Part shown: one piece after another, positions 59,585 through 64,000 of the stretch
Layout: every line of letters begins with the position of its first letter
Position numbering within the stretch: the first letter of the stretch is position 1
Origin: Planctomycetota bacterium
GTDB taxonomy: Bacteria; Planctomycetota; UBA1135; GCA-002686595
Assembly (NCBI GenBank): GCA_029259635.1
Contig: JAJDEU010000013.1
Coordinates: 1 to 64,000, forward strand
Direction: 5' to 3'
Length of the DNA stretch: 64,000 nucleotides
The notes under the pieces: generated by a model
Databases searched by the model: none
What the model saw: the letters and a program-made list of their open reading frames with translations, nothing else
Told to the model about the DNA's origin: nothing
Program-made: the position numbers and the translations under genes

Positions 59585-60423
59585 GCTCCGCCCTCGACCT
59601 CGACCGCTTTGAGAACTGGATGCAGCGAATCATCCTCTCCCCTCTCAAAGTCGAAGAAGCGGTCGCTCGGCATTCCCAAGAGTTTGGCATCAACACCGAG
59701 ACCTTCGCGGATCTGATTCCCGATGGCCCCGAGCTCTCCGGGGCCGACCGACTGGGGATCTACTCCCGCATGATCGGTTTGCGTTTTATGGAGTCCATGG
59801 ACGAGGACTTCATTGGCGTCATGGCCCTCGTAGGCCGCGAGCGCTTCTCGGAAATTGCGAAGCAATACCTGATCGATCGCCCTTCGCAAGCTCATTCGCT
59901 CAATCAACTCGGAGCGGGATTCGCCGACTGGTTGGCCAACGATTCAACGGACTTGGAGCACCGGGAGTTCGCCAGCGAGCTCGCTCGCGTCGAGCGCTCC
60001 ATCCTCGACGTCTACGAAGGACCCGATGCTTCGACCCTGAGTGTCGACGACTTGCTCGCCCTACCGAAAGAGCGTTGGTCCGAAGCGCGGTTCGCGCCCA
60101 GCCCCTCGCTCAAACTCTTCGAGTGCCAATTCCCCACCAGCGCCTACCTCTCGGAAGCCTTCGCGGGCCGCACCCCTGCCATCCCGACTCCGGCCGAAAC
60201 TTTCCTCGCCGTTCACCGCTCCAACTGGCGCGTGTCCAGAACCGACCTCTCGCGTGAAGAGTACGCCCTCCTCACCGCACTCTTTCGTGGCGCGACCCTC
60301 GGCGAAGCCTTCGAAGCAGCGCTATCCGATGAAGCCGCAGACGTCGCGGGCTTGATGCAGAACATCGGCAAGACCTTTGAGCACTGGACCGCCAAGCAAT
60401 TCTTTCGCTCGGCGGAAATCTAG
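59581..60423 (+). CDS. DUF2063 partner protein of the MNIO enzyme, BufC-like
   Basis: 280 residues from the ATG overlapping the enzyme's stop (ATGA). The N-terminal part (MQRIILSP, then LIPDGPELSGADRLGIYSRMIGLRFMESMDEDF) matches the putative DNA-binding DUF2063 domain seen in MbnC/BufC partners; the C-terminal half has a second helical-beta domain (FLAVHRSNWRV). Partners of this type form a heterodimer with the DUF692 enzyme and bind the leader of the precursor peptide. Together with the two upstream genes it completes a minimal cluster; no transporter or regulator gene is attached. Confidence 0.88.
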   Translation: MSSALDLDRFENWMQRIILSPLKVEEAVARHSQEFGINTETFADLIPDGPELSGADRLGIYSRMIGLRFMESMDEDFIGVMALVGRERFSEIAKQYLIDRPSQAHSLNQLGAGFADWLANDSTDLEHREFASELARVERSILDVYEGPDASTLSVDDLLALPKERWSEARFAPSPSLKLFECQFPTSAYLSEAFAGRTPAIPTPAETFLAVHRSNWRVSRTDLSREEYALLTALFRGATLGEAFEAALSDEAADVAGLMQNIGKTFEHWTAKQFFRSAEI

Positions 60424-60444
60424 CCGCGAAAACGCTCTGGCCGA

Positions 60445-61134
60445 TCACTCGCCGGGAGGATCGTCAGAACCGCGCTCAATCGACTCACCGGACTCCGTCC
60501 AGAGACGCCAGCGCCCCACGCGCACACCGTTCTCGTAGCTCCCCGAGGCCGCGGGCTCACCGCTCTCGTCCCAGAGTCGCCACGGACCCTGACGGCGCCC
60601 CTGACGATACGCGCCTTCCGCAGCCTTGCTTCCGTTCTCATTCCAGTGCACCCAAGCACCTTGCTTGAACCCCCGGCTCGATGGCCCCTGGGAAGAGAGC
60701 GCGCCGTTCTCGTACCACCATGTGGTCAACCCCGAGCCCTTCATTCCGCAGAAGACCTCCGACCGCGGCGTTCCATCGCGGTACCACGTCTTCCAAACGC
60801 CTGTGGGTTCACCGCAATCATAAAAGCGCTCAAACTCCTGCGTGCCGTCCGGGAACCAAGCAGATGCCCGGCCATTGGCGAGGACCTTCCCGCCCGGGAG
60901 GATAAGGACCTCTCGCTCGAACACTAGTTGCTCTGTCGCGCTGTGGTATTGACGCTCCACCGAGGCGTGCCGTTCATTGGAATCCGGAGAAGGCAATGCC
61001 GATACGGTCGTTATGAGCAGCGGAACGAATCGCGCGGCAGCCTCGCTGCGGCATGCAGCGGTGAAAGCTATGAGCAAAATCGCCAAGCCGGCTAAAAGAA
61101 CACACGGCGCGTTCACTTCTCTTCGCAAGCTCAT
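60445..61134 (-). CDS. MORN_2-repeat lipoprotein
   Basis: 229 residues from ATG giving MSLRREVNAP; an ATG 18 bases upstream is also possible. A hydrophobic signal ending AFTAAC is a likely lipobox. The rest consists of repeated MORN_2-type units (WFPDGTQEFERFY, WYRDGTPRSEVFCG, WYENGALSSQG, HWNENGSKAAEGAY, LWDESGEPAASGSYENG, LWTESGESIERG), also known from the YwqK group. Function of these proteins is unclear. It begins 10 bases after the end of the M14 peptidase gene and is probably co-transcribed with it. Confidence 0.78.
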   Translation of the reverse strand: MSLRREVNAPCVLLAGLAILLIAFTAACRSEAAARFVPLLITTVSALPSPDSNERHASVERQYHSATEQLVFEREVLILPGGKVLANGRASAWFPDGTQEFERFYDCGEPTGVWKTWYRDGTPRSEVFCGMKGSGLTTWWYENGALSSQGPSSRGFKQGAWVHWNENGSKAAEGAYRQGRRQGPWRLWDESGEPAASGSYENGVRVGRWRLWTESGESIERGSDDPPGE

Positions 61135-61144
61135 CAACTCTAGC

Positions 61145-63613
61145 CTAATCATCGGAGATCAAGAGCGCGCGAAACAACAACTGGAATGCCGCCTGCGACC
61201 AACCGCGATACTGCGGTCGAAAACCGAACAGTTGCACTTCGCCCTCACCGTGCTCGGCGCGAACCCAAGCCGCACGGTCGGCGATAACCTCCGGCGCTTG
61301 AATCCAACCCGAATAGAGCACGCGCGTCGGTGCGATCTTCAAGAGGACCTCAAGCTCGACCTCGCGTTCATCGCGATGCTCTTCCTTCTCGTCGTCATCA
61401 TCTCGCTCGCGCCAGGCGCTTGAGTTCGAGAAGAAGACCGGCAGCGAGTCCGGTAACCCCGCCGCGATCGAGAGATTCGAGGGCATCGTTCGCAGCACGC
61501 TCCCCGGGCAGGAGAACTCACTCTCTCCTTCCGTCACGTCGACGAGCGGCAGATCAAAGAGCTCAATTGCCCAGCGCGCCGATCGCTCAAGTGCCACCAC
61601 CTTTCCGCCCGCTCGCACGAACTCCTCGATGGCCACCGCACCTTCCGGATCGAGGCCACCCGCAAATTCTTCGGGAACCGAACCCTCGCGCCGACCGCCG
61701 TCGAGATAACGAGCGCTGATGCTCGGGAGTACCAGGACGTCGATGAAGTTCGAGAGCTTTCCTGCGCGGATCATTTCATTCCGGATGCGCACATAGGGAA
61801 GCTCGAACTCGTCGAAAACCCAGCGCAGCCAACCTTCATTCATCACGCCCGACCAGGGCGCGTACAGGCCGATGCGGGGCATTCCCTCGACGTTCGCCCA
61901 CTGCTCCGAATCTTCATCCGCTTCGAGCTTCAGCACCCCAGCCGTCTCTTCGCTCACTCCCATCGCGCCGGCTCCTCCGCCCGCCAGGTGCGCGATGAAA
62001 GCCATCCAGTCTTCACTGTCCGAGGATCGAAGCTCCTCGCCCGCATCGGACACGAACTCCGCGACAGCCTGATCGGCGTCCTCGACGAAGCGCGTCTCCG
62101 CCTCGATAGGCGTCATCACCTCGACCCGGTGCACCCCGAGCAGGAGTGGCAAGGTCCAACCCGCCACGTCATAGGGAGGGTCGCCATCGGGATAGCGCTG
62201 CACCTCAAAGAGGTCCTTCACGTGATTCCCATAGGGTTGGTGGCGATCGATCACGATTGAGCCCGCAGGCCAGGTCCGCCCATCGACCTCAAAAGCACTC
62301 TCGGCGACCTGAATCTCGACACCGCCAAGCAGGAGAGAATCGACGAGTCGACGCGCGGCTCCGCGGTCGGGATTGTCCGCCGGGATAATCCACGCGCGCG
62401 GTCCACCCTCCAGGCCACTCGCGAGCGCGTTCTCCGCTGCATGCAGAGCGTTCTCCAGCCATCGCCGGGGCTCACGCGAGAGGCTCCCGAGGAGCGACTC
62501 TCCGAACGCGTGCTCGTACTCGATGATATCGCGCAGACGCCACCAGCCTCCGGGCCATGGATCGGGGAAACGGTTCGACGGCGCGTAGCTCGCAACACCG
62601 CGCGGCGGCGAGAGGTCATCGATCGAAAAGAACATCGGCGACGCGATATTGACCGAGGCCGCTTCGGTCAGCAGACCGATCACGTTGTGTCGAACCGGAA
62701 CGTTTCGATTTCCTCCGTTCCACCACATGTCATAGGTCACACCGGTGGAGATGCCCTGAAAGCCGGCAGCGGTCATATCAAATAAGGCTCGCGAGCCGAG
62801 CGCATCGATGCCCGCAATGATGGAGGGATCGAGGTTCGGATTGAGTGGATCCCGAAAGGGCGGGACGAAGAAGCGCTCACGCGACGAGCCCTGCTGGTGA
62901 ACGTCCCAATAGACTTGCGGATGCCACTTGGAGTAGAGCAGGCCGGTGACGATGCGAGTCTCTGCCTGCGTCAACATGAACCAGTCGCGGTTGTTGTCGT
63001 GGCCCACGTACCACTGATAGAGACGGAGCAAACTCGAAGCCTCGTAGGGCGTCCCGACCGTCTCGCGGTACCAATTGACGACCTCATCCAAGCCATCCGG
63101 ATTGAGGCAGGGAGCGATCAGAATAACCAGCTCTTCGCGAGCGCTCACGAAGGGCTCTTCATCGGAGGTCGCGAGCCGGTGCGCAAACTCCATGCTGAAC
63201 TGAGGCGCGGCCGTCTCGGTCGAGTGCATCCCAATCGAGATGAACAGGATCGGCACGGCTTCGCGGAGCAGGTTCTCGCGAGCCGCATCGTCCAAGCCCC
63301 GCGGATCGGCGATCTGCGCGGCGAGCGCCTTGATCTCGTCGAGCCGCGCCAGATTGGCTTCGCTTGAGATGGTCGCCAACAGGAAGTCGCGCCCCTCCGT
63401 CGTCTCGCCGACCTTCTCGACCAGCACGCGAGAGCTGTCCTTTTCAAGTTGCCAAAAGTATCCCGACACCTCGGACCAATCGGCCAGACTGAAGTCTGCG
63501 CCCACGGCGCGACCGAGGTGCTCCTCTGGAGTCACAACCACTTGTTGCGCGGACGTCAGACAAGCGGTGAGGCCGAGGCACAGGACGGTCTGCAAACGGA
63601 AGAGAAGATTCAA
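61145..63613 (-). CDS. Secreted M14-family zinc carboxypeptidase-like protein
   Basis: An 822-residue protein with a signal peptide (residues 1-22). The peptidase domain shows the zinc-binding HxxE motif in GMHSTETAAP, the segment CLNPDGLDEVVNWYR and YVGHDNNRDWFML, and a later His in WDVHQQGSSRE. A long C-terminal portion (about 400-822) has beta-rich segments and a glutamine-amidotransferase-like fold, with an acidic loop (DDDDEKEEHRDERE). Proteins of this architecture are common secreted peptidases in Bacteroidetes, Planctomycetota and others; the exact substrate is unknown. Confidence 0.88.
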   Translation of the reverse strand: MNLLFRLQTVLCLGLTACLTSAQQVVVTPEEHLGRAVGADFSLADWSEVSGYFWQLEKDSSRVLVEKVGETTEGRDFLLATISSEANLARLDEIKALAAQIADPRGLDDAARENLLREAVPILFISIGMHSTETAAPQFSMEFAHRLATSDEEPFVSAREELVILIAPCLNPDGLDEVVNWYRETVGTPYEASSLLRLYQWYVGHDNNRDWFMLTQAETRIVTGLLYSKWHPQVYWDVHQQGSSRERFFVPPFRDPLNPNLDPSIIAGIDALGSRALFDMTAAGFQGISTGVTYDMWWNGGNRNVPVRHNVIGLLTEAASVNIASPMFFSIDDLSPPRGVASYAPSNRFPDPWPGGWWRLRDIIEYEHAFGESLLGSLSREPRRWLENALHAAENALASGLEGGPRAWIIPADNPDRGAARRLVDSLLLGGVEIQVAESAFEVDGRTWPAGSIVIDRHQPYGNHVKDLFEVQRYPDGDPPYDVAGWTLPLLLGVHRVEVMTPIEAETRFVEDADQAVAEFVSDAGEELRSSDSEDWMAFIAHLAGGGAGAMGVSEETAGVLKLEADEDSEQWANVEGMPRIGLYAPWSGVMNEGWLRWVFDEFELPYVRIRNEMIRAGKLSNFIDVLVLPSISARYLDGGRREGSVPEEFAGGLDPEGAVAIEEFVRAGGKVVALERSARWAIELFDLPLVDVTEGESEFSCPGSVLRTMPSNLSIAAGLPDSLPVFFSNSSAWRERDDDDEKEEHRDEREVELEVLLKIAPTRVLYSGWIQAPEVIADRAAWVRAEHGEGEVQLFGFRPQYRGWSQAAFQLLFRALLISDD

Positions 63614-63716
63614 AGCGAGACCCCGATTGAGTGGGAGTGGAACGAACGAGACAGAGAGCCAGCGTGTGACGAGCTCGTGAACGCGCTGTTGATCTTAGTC
63701 AGCAAAGTGGAGCGCG

Positions 63717-64000
63717 TCAGGAATCTGACATGAAGCGAACTCTGAGCGCCTGTTTTTGAATCTTGCCCGAGCCCGTCTTGGGCAAGCTCTCCACGAAATG
63801 GATTTCGCGAGGCCGCTTGTAGCCCGCCAGGAGCTCGCGACAGTGCTCTTCGACCTCAGTCTCGTCGAGCGTGCTCCCCTCGCGCAAAACGATCGCCGCG
63901 GCCACCCGCTCGCCCCACTTCGCGTCGGGCAGACAGAACACCGCCGCTTCTTCGATCGCGTCCAACCGAAACAGAGCGTTCTCAACCTCCGTCGAGTAGA
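63717..64000 (-). CDS. C-terminal part of an acyl-CoA synthetase (AMP-dependent ligase), runs off the window
   Basis: Only the last 94 codons are inside the window and the frame stays open to the right edge. The visible part has YSTEVENAL, PDAKWGERVAAAIVL, GYKRPREIHFVESLPKTGSGKIQK, which are the hallmark of the C-terminal lid domain of AMP-forming acyl-CoA synthetases; the Lys in GKIQK is the catalytic lysine. Substrate chain length cannot be told. It is 103 bases upstream of the M14 peptidase gene on the same strand. Confidence 0.88.
   Translation of the reverse strand, partial: YSTEVENALFRLDAIEEAAVFCLPDAKWGERVAAAIVLREGSTLDETEVEEHCRELLAGYKRPREIHFVESLPKTGSGKIQKQALRVRFMSDS

Overview
The window looks like chromosomal DNA of a GC-rich, Gram-negative, diderm bacterium. 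Outer-membrane barrel and lipoprotein genes, Tat signal peptides, sigma-54 style regulation and gene-dense layout all point that way. The C-terminal domain of the seven-bladed propeller protein at 28070-30571 resembles one I associate with Planctomycetota, and an isolated EF-G and a CISM-type redox module fit that phylum, but the assignment is an inference. No rRNA, tRNA, transposase, integrase or CRISPR array was recognised.

Region 1 (1-2.7 kb) is the 3' part of a large protein of unknown function. Region 2 (2.8-18.1 kb) is the main redox locus. On the minus strand lie a beta-barrel gene, a 13-heme lipoprotein cytochrome, a 4-heme c554-like cytochrome with a Cys-rich tail and a 5-heme cytochrome. 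A second unit follows: an 8-heme lipoprotein cytochrome, then a molybdopterin-family catalytic subunit, a four-cluster ferredoxin and an NrfD-type quinone-interacting membrane subunit. A PAS histidine kinase and an NtrC-type regulator sit next to the first unit, and good -24/-12 promoter matches precede both units. I read this as a sigma-54-controlled electron conduit joining the quinone pool to the outer membrane.

Region 3 (18.1-26.1 kb): GGDEF/EAL protein, frataxin CyaY, AsmA/TamB-like giant, YqgE, an RlmD-family rRNA methyltransferase and TrmL. Region 4 (26.2-36.5 kb): a Y-family DNA polymerase with unusual active-site residues and a large nested inverted repeat over its start, a repeat-flanked propeller protein, a GNAT acetyltransferase, PgeF, a DnaE2-type polymerase and a short ribosome-hibernation factor. 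Region 5 (36.7-44.3 kb): LysR regulator coupled to an SLC13-type permease, Kef-type antiporter, DUF454 protein, a protein made of four Myb/GcrA-like repeats, and PTS enzyme I. Region 6 (44.7-57 kb): a coiled acidic membrane protein, a Tex protein with an acidic insertion and RGG tail, a DJ-1-like protein without the catalytic Cys, EF-G, a tandem SPFH pair and two propeller proteins. Region 7 (57-64 kb): an orphan DNA methyltransferase, then a three-gene MNIO cluster (Tat lipoprotein with eight KDGC units, DUF692 enzyme, DUF2063 partner), a MORN-type lipoprotein, an M14 peptidase and the 3' end of an acyl-CoA synthetase gene.

The two places most worth attention are the redox locus with its predicted sigma-54 control and the MNIO cluster, where a terminator-like hairpin separates the precursor from its modifying enzymes. 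The nested 161-nt inverted repeat at the polymerase start is the most unusual non-coding element.
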